A stretch of DNA of 64,000 bases. Source: Mycobacteroides chelonae (GTDB lineage: Bacteria; Actinomycetota; Actinomycetes; Mycobacteriales; Mycobacteriaceae). Under the pieces are notes generated by a model, which worked only from the letters and a program-made list of their open reading frames with translations, had not been told where the DNA came from and did no database searches. Each line of letters starts with the position of its first letter. The stretch's first letter is position 1. Where the stretch lies: assembly GCF_016767715.1 (NCBI RefSeq), contig NZ_CP050145.1, positions 4,464,001-4,528,000 on the forward strand, given 5' to 3'. Below, in pieces: positions 1 to 7,926 of the stretch. Made by a program: the position numbers and the translations under genes.

Positions 1-729
1 GTCGGCCAGGGTGGTGACGTCGGCACCCACCGCCTCGCACACCTCGGAGATGGCGTTGATGAACGAGATCTTGGTGGCCAGGAAGGCGTTGGCCGAAACC
101 TTCACCAGTTCGGCGGTTTCCAGATCGGTGACTAGGAAGGGAACCTCCTCGTCGAGGATCGGCCCGTACAGTTCGCGGACCAGCTTCTCGGCGCGGTCAG
201 AACTCTGCTGCACACCCAGCACGATGCGGTCCGGGTGCAGGGTGTCCTTGACGGCATAGCCTTCGCGCAGGAACTCGGGGTTCCAGGCCACCTCGACATC
301 GACGCCTTCGGCCGCGAATCCAGCTGCCCGCTGGCCAAGTTCGCGTGCGGTGCCCACGGGAACGGTCGACTTGCCGATGATGACCGCCGACTGGGTCAGT
401 AGTGGCACCAGGGTGTCGATCACCGAGTGGACGTGGCTCAGGTCCGCGCCGTATTCACCCTTCTTCTGCGGCGTACCGACGCCCAGAAAATGCACATCGG
501 CGAATTCCGCGGCCTCGGCATAGCTCGTGGTGAAACGCAGCCGACCCGATGCGATGTTGCTCTGCAAGATCTTTCGAAGGCCGGGTTCGTAGAACGGAAT
601 GTCGCCGCCAGAGAGTTTGGCGACCTTACCTGGGTCGATGTCAATGCCGAGCACCTCGTGGCCAAGCTCGGCCATGCAGGCCGCATGGGTGGCGCCGAGG
701 TATCCGGTTCCGAAAACGGTGCATCTCAT
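1..729 (-). CDS. udgA: UDP-glucose 6-dehydrogenase, N-terminal 243 residues (runs off window)
   Basis: The enzyme oxidises UDP-glucose to UDP-glucuronate with two NAD+ in the cytoplasm, supplying uronic acid for envelope polysaccharide. The protein begins with the Rossmann motif GTGYLG at residues 7-12. It continues with family landmarks GVGTPQ, STVPVGTA, WNPEFLREG and the segment ELVKVSANAFLATKISFINA. The ATG at 729 is chosen because the glycine motif follows at once, as in the family. The C-terminal half, including the catalytic cysteine, lies outside the window, so intactness cannot be judged. It is on the same strand as dcd, as for Rv0322 and Rv0321, although here another gene sits between them. 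Confidence 0.93.
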   Translation of the reverse strand, partial: MRCTVFGTGYLGATHAACMAELGHEVLGIDIDPGKVAKLSGGDIPFYEPGLRKILQSNIASGRLRFTTSYAEAAEFADVHFLGVGTPQKKGEYGADLSHVHSVIDTLVPLLTQSAVIIGKSTVPVGTARELGQRAAGFAAEGVDVEVAWNPEFLREGYAVKDTLHPDRIVLGVQQSSDRAEKLVRELYGPILDEEVPFLVTDLETAELVKVSANAFLATKISFINAISEVCEAVGADVTTLAD

Positions 730-732
730 ACT

Positions 733-744
733 GCCTATATAGGC
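733..744. promoter_or_regulatory. 12-bp perfect palindrome just upstream of udgA
   Basis: GCCTATATAGGC is self-complementary and ends 3 bp upstream of the udgA ATG. Its TATA core could be a -10 element for a very short leader or an operator. This is position-based inference only. Confidence 0.3.
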
Positions 745-789
745 CTCCAGGGTTAGCAACCTGGATACGCCGCACCATCGGTGTCCTAA

Positions 790-805
790 CGCCGGATGTA
801 CGGCG
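790..805 (-). terminator. Hairpin downstream of the 827-2560 gene
   Basis: CGCCG at 790-794 and CGGCG at 801-805 form a 5-bp GC stem with a 6-nt loop. It lies about 20 nt past the stop codon of the minus-strand gene. There is no strong U-tract, as is common for mycobacterial terminators. The stem is short, so support is modest. Confidence 0.35.
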
Positions 806-826
806 AAAAGCACTGTGAATTACGGA

Positions 827-2560
827 TTAATGGCCGCCAAACTGCCAGGGAAAACCCGAGTTGGAGCCGCCGCCGGATCCGCTGCCTGATCCACCTCCGC
901 GGGAGCCGCCGCTGTCACCCCACCCACCACGAGAACTGCCGCTGTCGCCCCATCCACCACGAGACCCGCCTTGATCCCCCCAGCCGCCGCGTGAGGACCC
1001 ATTATCGGAACCGCGGCGTGAGTTATCGGACCCGCCGCGCGAGCCGCTGTCGCCCCAATCACCGCGACCGGATCCGCCGTCCGAGCCACCGCGCGAGCCG
1101 CCACGGGATCCGCCGTCGGAGTTTCCACCGCCAATGGGAGGCAGGCCCGGAATCGAGATGATGGGCGGCTGCTGCGTCTGAGCGGGCGGTGTCCACGTCG
1201 GGGTGTACTCCGGCGGCGTGTAGGTCGGCCGGTTACGTGGGGGTGCCCACCACGGATTCTCCTGGCGCCTCGGCTGTTCCCACACAGGCGGGAAGAGCGG
1301 AATCGGCACCGGCACGATGGCCGGTGGGGGTGCTACCGGCGCGGGTTCCTCGGGTGCTGGTGCGGCAGGTGGAGGGGGCGCCTCCGGCGCGGGCGCCGGC
1401 GCCTGGGGTGCGGGCTGTACAGGTGCAGGCTGTACGGGTGCAGGAGCGGCGGGCTTGGCCGCCGCCGGTGCGGGGTTGCGCTGCGGTGCAACCACTTGCT
1501 GCACCGGCGCGGGGGCCACAGGTGCCGGTGCCTCGGCCACGGGCGGCGGGGCTTGTTTGGGCGCCTCAGGCGGCAGCGGGTTCTGGACGGGGTTCTGCAC
1601 CACCGCGCGGTCCGGTGAGGTCGGGCCCTGGTCCACCGTGGAACGCACCGTCACGGTCAGCGACACGGCCAGCGCTATCGAGCAGATGCCAAAGACCAGC
1701 AGCAGCGGCGCCCCCACCAGCAAGAATGGCTTGCGTTCGGCGGGCTGGTCATCGGTGTCCTCGTATTCGCTCAGCTCGGTCTTGGCGTCCCCGAACTCGC
1801 CGGCACTTTCGGTGACGGCGTCGGGGTGCGCGAAGCCCGTGCCCGTGGGTCCCTCGAGTGAGTAGGCCTGTCCCAGCAGCGCGGTGCTGGCCTCGAAATC
1901 CGGTTCCTGCGCCGAGGCCAGCGCGGCGCCGCGGGCCAGTGCCAGCTCGGGCTGGTCCGGAGAGTTCACCGGCAGGGCGATCGCCTCGCCGAGAGGGTCG
2001 GTGAGGTCGGAGACATCGGTGCCCAGGCCCAGCAGGAATACCCCGTCAGGTGCGTTGTCGTGGCCCTTGAGCGGGTTCACCAGGTTCGCCAATACCCCGG
2101 GGGTGACGCCAGTGATGAGCGGCTCGCTGGCCAGGCCAACGATCGATCCGTCGGCGGAGTCGACCACTGCCAGCGTCGCGTTCTCCGGCTCGATCACCAG
2201 CAGCGCCGACTTGTCGTACCCGGTGACATTGCTGGCAGCCTTGGCTAGCGCGCCTCCGGCGTGCAGGGCAGAGAAGAATTCGACGCCGTCGATCCCGCGG
2301 CTGGCCAGGGAATCGCGTAGCGCGGCGGCTTCGGCGTGATCGCTCCACACCACACCGGTGGACACCAGGTGATGACCGCCGTCGAGCATGCCGTCGCGGG
2401 TCCCGACGATCGCGGAAAGAACCTGTTCGGAGGCGGTGCCTTCGCCGTCGGAGACGATGATGGTGTCGGTGTCGACGATCCTGCCGTCGGCACCCGCGCC
2501 CTCGACCAACACCAACCGGGCAGTCGTCGGTGTCATCGAGACACCAAGTACGACGTCCAC
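827..2560 (-). CDS. DUF7159-type mycobacterial membrane protein with Pro/Ala-rich region and Ser-Arg-Gly-Gly tail
   Basis: The GTG at 2560 is chosen because GGAGG precedes it by 6 nt and the product then starts VDVVLGVSMTPT, the usual start of this mycobacterial family; upstream in-frame codons look non-coding. Of 577 residues, about 1-275 form a soluble domain that looks like a degenerate actin/ASKHA-type fold (inference). About 277-303 are one hydrophobic membrane segment. About 305-470 are rich in proline and alanine, like an envelope-spanning spacer. The last roughly 95 residues are repeats of SRGG and SRGGWGDSG. The topology suggests an N-in protein with an extracytoplasmic low-complexity tail. 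No enzymatic motif was recognised and the function is unknown. Confidence 0.8.
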   Translation of the reverse strand: MDVVLGVSMTPTTARLVLVEGAGADGRIVDTDTIIVSDGEGTASEQVLSAIVGTRDGMLDGGHHLVSTGVVWSDHAEAAALRDSLASRGIDGVEFFSALHAGGALAKAASNVTGYDKSALLVIEPENATLAVVDSADGSIVGLASEPLITGVTPGVLANLVNPLKGHDNAPDGVFLLGLGTDVSDLTDPLGEAIALPVNSPDQPELALARGAALASAQEPDFEASTALLGQAYSLEGPTGTGFAHPDAVTESAGEFGDAKTELSEYEDTDDQPAERKPFLLVGAPLLLVFGICSIALAVSLTVTVRSTVDQGPTSPDRAVVQNPVQNPLPPEAPKQAPPPVAEAPAPVAPAPVQQVVAPQRNPAPAAAKPAAPAPVQPAPVQPAPQAPAPAPEAPPPPAAPAPEEPAPVAPPPAIVPVPIPLFPPVWEQPRRQENPWWAPPRNRPTYTPPEYTPTWTPPAQTQQPPIISIPGLPPIGGGNSDGGSRGGSRGGSDGGSGRGDWGDSGSRGGSDNSRRGSDNGSSRGGWGDQGGSRGGWGDSGSSRGGWGDSGGSRGGGSGSGSGGGSNSGFPWQFGGH

Positions 2561-2676
2561 GTCAGATCCTCCGCTACATATCGAGACGGTCACCCGAACA
2601 AACGCGCCAAGGCCGTCAAAAAGTTCGAGTTGTTGCCGATTGTGTATCGGTGCGGCGCGTTTCCCCGTTACCCCAG

Positions 2677-3246
2677 CTAGGGGTTGATGAAGTTCTGGTA
2701 GGAGCGCGACGGGGTCGGACCGCGCTGCCCCTGGTACTTCGACCCTACCCCGGCACTTCCGTACGGGTGCTCGGCCGGCGATGTCAGGCGCAGCAGACAC
2801 AGCTGCCCGATCTTCATGCCCGGCCACAACGTGATGGGCAGGTTCGCGACGTTCGAAAGTTCCAGGGTGATGTGCCCGGAAAAGCCGGGGTCGATGAATC
2901 CGGCGGTGGAGTGGGTCAACAGGCCCAGGCGCCCCAACGAGGACTTTCCTTCCAACCGTCCGGCGAGGTCGTCGGGCAGCGAGCAGACCTCCAGCGTGGA
3001 CCCGAGCACGAACTCGCCAGGATGCAGCACAAACGGCTCACCCTCGTCCGGCTCTACGAGGCTGGTCAGCTCGTCTTGGCGTTGTTTGGGGTCGATATGC
3101 GTGTAACGGGTGTTGTTGAACACCCGGAACAGGCTGTCGAGCCGAACATCGATGCTCGACGGCTGGATGAGGGCTGGATCAAGGGGCTCGATGCCAAGAC
3201 GCCCGGCGTCGAGCTCGGCGCGAATATCGCGATCGGACAGCAGCAC
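2677..3246 (-). CDS. dcd: dCTP deaminase (dUMP-forming type)
   Basis: This enzyme deaminates dCTP. Mycobacterial members are of the bifunctional kind that also hydrolyses dUTP, giving dUMP for thymidylate synthesis. The 189-residue length is typical. The motif [19 protein letters not shown] at 114-132 carries the catalytic glutamate E129. The C-terminal segment [19 protein letters not shown] is the nucleotide-closing tail. The start is GTG at 3246, giving LLSDRDIR as the first residues, as in the family. It is transcribed on the same strand as the following membrane protein and udgA, with 116 bp before the next gene. Confidence 0.97.
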   Translation of the reverse strand: MLLSDRDIRAELDAGRLGIEPLDPALIQPSSIDVRLDSLFRVFNNTRYTHIDPKQRQDELTSLVEPDEGEPFVLHPGEFVLGSTLEVCSLPDDLAGRLEGKSSLGRLGLLTHSTAGFIDPGFSGHITLELSNVANLPITLWPGMKIGQLCLLRLTSPAEHPYGSAGVGSKYQGQRGPTPSRSYQNFINP

Positions 3247-3298
3247 GCGACGAGCCTACCGAGGAGCTGCCGGTACGCAGGGGCTCGGGCGGATGCGG

Positions 3299-3979
3299 CT
3301 ACCCCGTGATGGCGATGACAGCTCCCGGCCGCAGCCAGCCGATGAGTCGTACCAGCGCGGCATCGTCGAGCGTCACGCATCCGGCCGAGGGCCCACCGTC
3401 GGAGGCGTGCACGAAGAATGCCGACCCACCGCCGGGTGTGCGTGATTTGTTGACGCCCATGACGATCGCGCGGGGGTATCCGTCCAGCTCTTCACTCAGT
3501 GAGGTGTCGAACGGGCAAGCGGATTGCGCGCACCGTTGGTGAGAGTTGTACCCCGGACTGGCGGGATCGCCGTCCCACCAGTCGTCGGCATCCACCTGCA
3601 GATAGTTCAGGCCGTGCGCCACCGACGGTTCGGTGCCAAAGGCGTAGTCCAAACTGAAGACGCCGGTGGGGGTCGCTGGATTGTCGTCGCTGGCGGTGTC
3701 CGTGAATCCGGTCGCACCGACATCGGAGGGCACGTTCTGTTCGATCGGTTCCCAGGCATTGCCCGAGCGCTGCCAGATGCCGATGACGGCTTTGGCACCA
3801 CCAGTCCCCTGGACCGATACCACTTGTGTTGCGGTACCGACAGATTCGGCAAACCACGGCGGCGGTGTCGCCTGCGCCGCGGCCGCCGGAACAACGGCGA
3901 CCGGATGCGCCTCGGGAGCGGTGCCGCACGCGCCGGCCAGCAGCACAACGCTCAGCGGCAGCAGGCGGATCGGGCGCAC
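3299..3979 (-). CDS. Exported YkuD-like L,D-transpeptidase-family lipoprotein
   Basis: The 226-residue product has an N-terminal hydrophobic segment ending in LAGAC, so C18 is a plausible lipidation site. The rest is extracytoplasmic. Near the C-terminus, FFVHASDGGPSAGCVTLDD at 189-206 supplies H191 and C201, the His/Cys pair expected of L,D-transpeptidase (YkuD) folds. The spacing differs from the classical SHGCVR box. It could cross-link or remodel peptidoglycan, but activity is inferred only. The start is GTG at 3979 with a weak ribosome site. It has a close tandem paralogue at 4023-4670, indicating local duplication. Confidence 0.82.
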   Translation of the reverse strand: MRPIRLLPLSVVLLAGACGTAPEAHPVAVVPAAAAQATPPPWFAESVGTATQVVSVQGTGGAKAVIGIWQRSGNAWEPIEQNVPSDVGATGFTDTASDDNPATPTGVFSLDYAFGTEPSVAHGLNYLQVDADDWWDGDPASPGYNSHQRCAQSACPFDTSLSEELDGYPRAIVMGVNKSRTPGGGSAFFVHASDGGPSAGCVTLDDAALVRLIGWLRPGAVIAITG

Positions 3980-4022
3980 TCATCCATGGTGCGGGTCAAA
4001 CCTGAAAACCGCCTGTTAGTAA

Positions 4023-4670
4023 CTAACCCTTAATGGCAATGACCGCACCGGGCCGCAGCCAGCCGATCAACTGCACGAGCATCCCGTCGTCGAGGGAGAC
4101 ACAGCCCGCGGTCGGTCCGCCGTCGGTGCTGTGCACGAAGAAGGCCGAACCACCGCCGGGAACCCGGTCCTTGTTCACCCCCATGACGATGGCGTGTTTG
4201 TACTGCGGGATCGGGAGGTTCTCGCTCTGCGCGGTGTTGAACGGGCACTCGGCCTTGGCGCACTGCTGATGCGTGTTGTACGTGGGGCTGTTGCTATCAC
4301 CGTCCCACCAGTCGTTGGGTCCGATCTGGAGGTAACGCAGCCCGCTCGGGGGCGGCGGTGCGGTGCCAAAAGCCCAGTCCAGTGAGTAGACGCCGTTGGG
4401 GGTGGCCGAGGCTCCCTCGCGTGCCTTGTCGATGAATCCGGCCGAGCCCACGTGAGCGGGAATCCCGGTGGATACGGCCTTCCATTCGTTGCCGCTGCGC
4501 TGGAATACATCGATCTTGGCTTTCGAGCCGCCGGCGCCGTTCACCGCGACCACCTGGGTCGCGTTGCCGACGGACTGGGCGAACCAGGGCACGAAAGGTT
4601 CCGCGGCAGCAGATGTCGAGGTGGCGAGGGCGAGTATCGCCGCACACAGCAGCGTCACAAGACGGAACAC
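4023..4670 (-). CDS. Secreted YkuD-like L,D-transpeptidase-family protein, paralogue of the neighbour
   Basis: The protein has 215 residues and is clearly homologous over its length to the adjacent 3299-3979 product. Shared blocks include PWFAxSVGxATQVV, GVxSLDxAFGT, YLQ, DWWDGD and IVMGVNK. The His/Cys motif is FFVHSTDGGPTAGCVSLDD with H180 and C190. Unlike its neighbour it has a cleavable-looking signal peptide (ATSTSAAAEP) and no lipobox cysteine, so one copy would be secreted and the other anchored. The GTG at 4670 is chosen because it starts the signal peptide and follows GAGG; a longer frame would add 20 unrelated residues. Confidence 0.82.
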   Translation of the reverse strand: MFRLVTLLCAAILALATSTSAAAEPFVPWFAQSVGNATQVVAVNGAGGSKAKIDVFQRSGNEWKAVSTGIPAHVGSAGFIDKAREGASATPNGVYSLDWAFGTAPPPPSGLRYLQIGPNDWWDGDSNSPTYNTHQQCAKAECPFNTAQSENLPIPQYKHAIVMGVNKDRVPGGGSAFFVHSTDGGPTAGCVSLDDGMLVQLIGWLRPGAVIAIKG

Positions 4671-4753
4671 GAGACCATCCTCGCTGATGTTGTTCTCGAA
4701 TCCTTCAAGGTTGGGACACGGTTGCGCCACGGACCGATCGGTATAGTTCGGCC

Positions 4754-5653
4754 ATGGACGCCGAGCTTGAAGAATGGAAAGCCGCCGGGCATTACTTCGA
4801 TTACCTGGGTTTCGACATCTTCTACCGCGTTGAGGGCAGTGGGCCTCCCCTGTTACTCGTGCACGGGTATCCCTTCAACTCGTGGGATTGGGCACTGATG
4901 TGGCCCACGCTGGTGCAGCGGTTCACGGTCATCGCGCCGGACATGATCGGGATGGGCTTCTCCGACAAACCCGTTCAGTACGGATATTCAGTTCTCGATC
5001 ACGCCGATATGCACGAGGCGCTGCTGTCCTATCTGGGCATCGAGCGGATGCACCTGCTCACCCATGATCTGGGGAACTCGGTCGGCCAGGAGTTGTTGGC
5101 GCGCTTCGAGTTCGACGAGCAGTCGCGCGGCCGAGTGCCCATCGACTCGGTCACCTGGCTCAACGGAGGGCTCTTCATCGAGGCCTACCGGCCCCGTATC
5201 GCCCAGACCTTGATGTCTCGAACACCGTTGGGCGACTTGGTGAGCCGGTTCCAGGGCACCCCGCTGTCGCGCCGTATCCTGGATGCCGCCGTCAGCGAGA
5301 TGTTCGGCCCGGACACCAAACCGTCACCACGACTGCTCTCCTTGTTTCAGCAGGTGTTGGAGTACAACGACGGCGCGCGGGTCACCCATCAGGTGGGCCG
5401 ATTCATCAACGATCGCTATGACAACCGGAGTCGATGGGTGCGGGCCATGCGCGAAACCGCCGTGCCGATGCGGATGATCGACGGACCGATCGACCCGAAC
5501 TCCGGGTTGCACATGGCCGAGCGCTACCTCGAGGTCATTCACGACCCGGATGTGGTGCTGCTCGACGACAACATCGGCCATTGGCCACAGATCGAGGCGC
5601 CCGAGGCGGTGCTCACGCACTTTCTCGCACACATCGATCGGGTCACGCCTTAG
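4754..5653 (+). CDS. Alpha/beta hydrolase, haloalkane dehalogenase/epoxide hydrolase (MEST-like) type
   Basis: The 299-residue cytoplasmic hydrolase has the oxyanion motif LLVHGYP at 34-40 and the nucleophile elbow THDLGN, with D105 rather than serine as nucleophile. An Asp nucleophile points to the haloalkane dehalogenase and epoxide hydrolase branch. The block WLNGGLFIEAYRP resembles the MEST subfamily. The catalytic histidine is H276 in DNIGHWP. The substrate is unknown. The last 11 bp overlap the convergent secreted MmpS-like gene. Start is ATG at 4754. Confidence 0.85.
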   Translation: MDAELEEWKAAGHYFDYLGFDIFYRVEGSGPPLLLVHGYPFNSWDWALMWPTLVQRFTVIAPDMIGMGFSDKPVQYGYSVLDHADMHEALLSYLGIERMHLLTHDLGNSVGQELLARFEFDEQSRGRVPIDSVTWLNGGLFIEAYRPRIAQTLMSRTPLGDLVSRFQGTPLSRRILDAAVSEMFGPDTKPSPRLLSLFQQVLEYNDGARVTHQVGRFINDRYDNRSRWVRAMRETAVPMRMIDGPIDPNSGLHMAERYLEVIHDPDVVLLDDNIGHWPQIEAPEAVLTHFLAHIDRVTP

Positions 5654-6056
5654 GCGGGGCCGTATCCAGGTACGAGGAGAAGGTCGCGTAGTTACAGTCG
5701 GCCTCTCCGGTGCCGGTGGTGCTCTGACACACCACCTTGTCGTTCAGGTAGATACGCACTGTCACCGCCGCGTCTGGGGTCGCGGTGGACCGCCAATCGG
5801 CCTTGATCTCCGCATGGTTGGGCGTCTTGGCGCCACGAGACAGATCGCCGACGGGCGCATCGACCTTCCAGGGCAGGGTGACGCCGTCGGCGGGCTGCAT
5901 CTCGGTGCCGTCCCAGTACTGCACATTCGCCGTGGTCGCGCTGGACGACGTGACTTCGTAGGTCACCGTCTTGTCATCCGCGTGTGCCGCCGCCGGGAAG
6001 CTAAGCGCGCAGGCTGAGGCCACGGCAGACGCGGCAAGTAGTTGACGGACGGTCAT
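5643..6056 (-). CDS. Small secreted MmpS-like beta-domain protein
   Basis: The 137-residue product starts with a clear signal peptide (cleavage near AAAHADD) and has no membrane anchor in the mature part. The mature sequence follows the MmpS pattern: KTVTYEVTSS, then ANVQYWDG, LPWKV, and a late cysteine pair in VVCQSTTGTGEADC. The true MmpS in this window (19882-20313) has RITYEIVGSG, ANINYLDENG, LPWSF and RVTVDG in the same order. I infer the same beta-sandwich without the N-terminal helix that tethers MmpS to MmpL. The ATG at 6056 is preceded by GAGGTG. It could be a periplasmic lipid-binding or accessory protein. Confidence 0.75.
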   Translation of the reverse strand: MTVRQLLAASAVASACALSFPAAAHADDKTVTYEVTSSSATTANVQYWDGTEMQPADGVTLPWKVDAPVGDLSRGAKTPNHAEIKADWRSTATPDAAVTVRIYLNDKVVCQSTTGTGEADCNYATFSSYLDTAPPKA

Positions 6057-6172
6057 GGAACACCTCGAGATGTCAGTTAGGTTTACAGATCGTTAGGCAG
6101 GCTACAGGGATTTTCTGGGCGTCAGCTGAGGCCGCGATCCAGGGGTTTCCGCCCGACTACGTCAGCAAACCG

Positions 6173-6637
6173 TCAAGCGTCCGAACCATGAGGCGGGGCG
6201 GCTTGGGGACCGGCCCCGCAACAGGGGCGCAGAGTGACCCCGGCGGCAAGAAGGATTCTCCTGACCGCCGAGTACGGGGCTCCGGAGGCCGTAGCCAGGT
6301 CGCGGATACTGGCGCCGGCTTGGTATCCCGCCGCGAGCTGCGCGCGTTCGGGGGTCATCACGGGTGCGGGCTTGGGGCGCTGTTCACGCCGGCGTTCGAT
6401 TTCCGTGGCTCCACCCCAAATCCCGTAGGGCTGGCGTGTCTGCAACGCGTAGGTGAGACAGACCGCCGCAACGGGGCATCGACGGCAGATGCTTTTGGCC
6501 TGTTGTTCGCGCATACGGCGCACGGATCTGAGCTCGCGATCGCATGGGAAGAACAGCTCGGGGTCCACGGAGGCGTGCCGACATCGGCCGTACATCTGCC
6601 AGTGCACGTCGTGGATATCTGGCGGTGGTGATCGCAT
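6173..6637 (-). CDS. WhiB-family regulator with C-terminal helix-turn-helix extension
   Basis: The 154-residue protein has the WhiB iron-sulfur pattern: C19, then C51, C54 and C60 (C-x2-C-x5-C), followed by the GIWGG turn at 72-76 and a basic stretch ERRREQR. These proteins bind a [4Fe-4S] cluster and act with sigma factor on transcription. The C-terminal part does not end there. From about residue 95, a segment with GASIRDLATASG, YSAVRRILL and AGVTLRP matches the short actinobacterial HTH proteins with a G-SIR-LA-x-SY-VxRLL-AGVTLR pattern. The fusion is visible in one uninterrupted frame. The ATG at 6637 is chosen because upstream codons look non-coding. Confidence 0.85.
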   Translation of the reverse strand: MRSPPPDIHDVHWQMYGRCRHASVDPELFFPCDRELRSVRRMREQQAKSICRRCPVAAVCLTYALQTRQPYGIWGGATEIERRREQRPKPAPVMTPERAQLAAGYQAGASIRDLATASGAPYSAVRRILLAAGVTLRPCCGAGPQAAPPHGSDA

Positions 6638-6903
6638 AACCAGCTTTCGTTCTCGATACGCCGGGCAGTCAGCGGTGCGCGTCCGGACCACCAGCTGGTT
6701 GAGGCCCGATCTCTGAGCAGGGCCCAGCGCGGTCGGACATCTCCGACCTTCACCCTTGCGACAATAGGAAGCGACCGGCTCGGTGCCATCATCCTTTTCG
6801 GGTGATCTTCCGGCGCATGCGATAACGCCGGGCGCGGGAAGTGACATAGGCCCCAGTGGGTAGGGTCGGCCATCTGCGACGTCTGGAGAAGGAGGACTCG
6901 CCG

Positions 6904-7797
6904 GTGGATCGAGTCAATAGGCCGCTGACTGAGTTGGTGGAATTGCCGGGTGGGCCATTTTTCATGGGCTGCAACACCTTTTACCCCGAGGAACGGCCGG
7001 AGCGCACCGCGTCGGTCGATGCTTTCGCCATCGAGCGCCACCCGGTCACCAATGCTCAGTTCGCCGATTTCGTCGCCGAGACCGGTTACGTCACGGTGGC
7101 CGAGAAGGCGCCCGACCCGGCGCTGTACCCGGGCGCCTCACCCGACGATTTGGTCCCCGCCGCGATGGTGTTCCGGGCCACCGGCGGACCCGTGAACCTG
7201 CACGACTGGCAACAGTGGTGGGACTGGGTTCCCGGCGCCTGCTGGCGGCGGCCATTCGGGCCGGGCAGCGATATCGACGGCGCCCCAAATCATCCCGTTG
7301 TGCAGGTCGCTTACACCGATGCGGCGGCTTACGCCCGCTGGGCGGGCAGGCGGCTGCCCACCGAGGCCGAGTGGGAGTACGCCGCGCGCGGTGGCAGCGC
7401 GACGATTTATGCCTGGGGCGACGAGGTGTCACCTGGGGGACAACTGATGGCCAATACCTGGCAGGGCAGATTCCCGTACCGTAGCGATGGGGCACTGGGC
7501 TGGCACGGTACTTCCCCCGTCGGCACCTTCCCGCCCAATGACTTTGGCCTTCTGGACATGATCGGCAATGTCTGGGAATGGACGTCCACGCGCTTCGAAC
7601 CGGGGGCGGAGGCGCCCACCTCGTGCTGCAGTCCTTCCGAAAATCCTGACCCCTCGGTGATACAGGCCCTCAAGGGCGGCTCGCATCTCTGCGCGCCCGA
7701 GTACTGCCATCGCTATCGGCCGGCGGCGCGCTCGCCTCAGTCGCAGGACAGCGCGACCACCCACATCGGGTTTCGCTGCGTGCAGAGCCGGTCATGA
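6904..7797 (+). CDS. Formylglycine-generating enzyme (sulfatase maturase, SUMF1/FGE family)
   Basis: The enzyme oxidises the cysteine of a sulfatase C-x-P-x-R motif to formylglycine, using copper and oxygen. The 297-residue protein is a full-length FGE domain. GGSHLCAPEYCHRYR near the C-terminus contains both copper-binding cysteines, C263 and C268, which separates true FGEs from ergothioneine or other SUMF relatives. Other hallmarks are NHPVVQVAYTDAAAYARW, RLPTEAEWEYAARGG and DMIGNVWEW. The GTG at 6904 follows AAGGAGG by 8 nt. The expected client sulfatase lies about 1.5 kb downstream at 9318-11825, on the same strand, with a CSPTR site. Confidence 0.93.
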   Translation: MDRVNRPLTELVELPGGPFFMGCNTFYPEERPERTASVDAFAIERHPVTNAQFADFVAETGYVTVAEKAPDPALYPGASPDDLVPAAMVFRATGGPVNLHDWQQWWDWVPGACWRRPFGPGSDIDGAPNHPVVQVAYTDAAAYARWAGRRLPTEAEWEYAARGGSATIYAWGDEVSPGGQLMANTWQGRFPYRSDGALGWHGTSPVGTFPPNDFGLLDMIGNVWEWTSTRFEPGAEAPTSCCSPSENPDPSVIQALKGGSHLCAPEYCHRYRPAARSPQSQDSATTHIGFRCVQSRS

Positions 7798-7926
7798 TTC
7801 CCACCCGGTGCCATGCCCACCGGCGCGCCCGCGATGGGGACGGCAAGCGCGTACATGGTTCCGATGTCAGACTGATCCCGCGCTACGGCAACGCACGTGG
7901 TGGTATTGACTCGTCGGAGGAACTGT

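Noticed and set aside
850..1130. Regular short repeats that could look like a CRISPR array
   Set aside because: They are in-frame SRGG/SRGGWGDSG codon repeats of the minus-strand gene, with no uniform repeat-spacer lengths and no cas genes.
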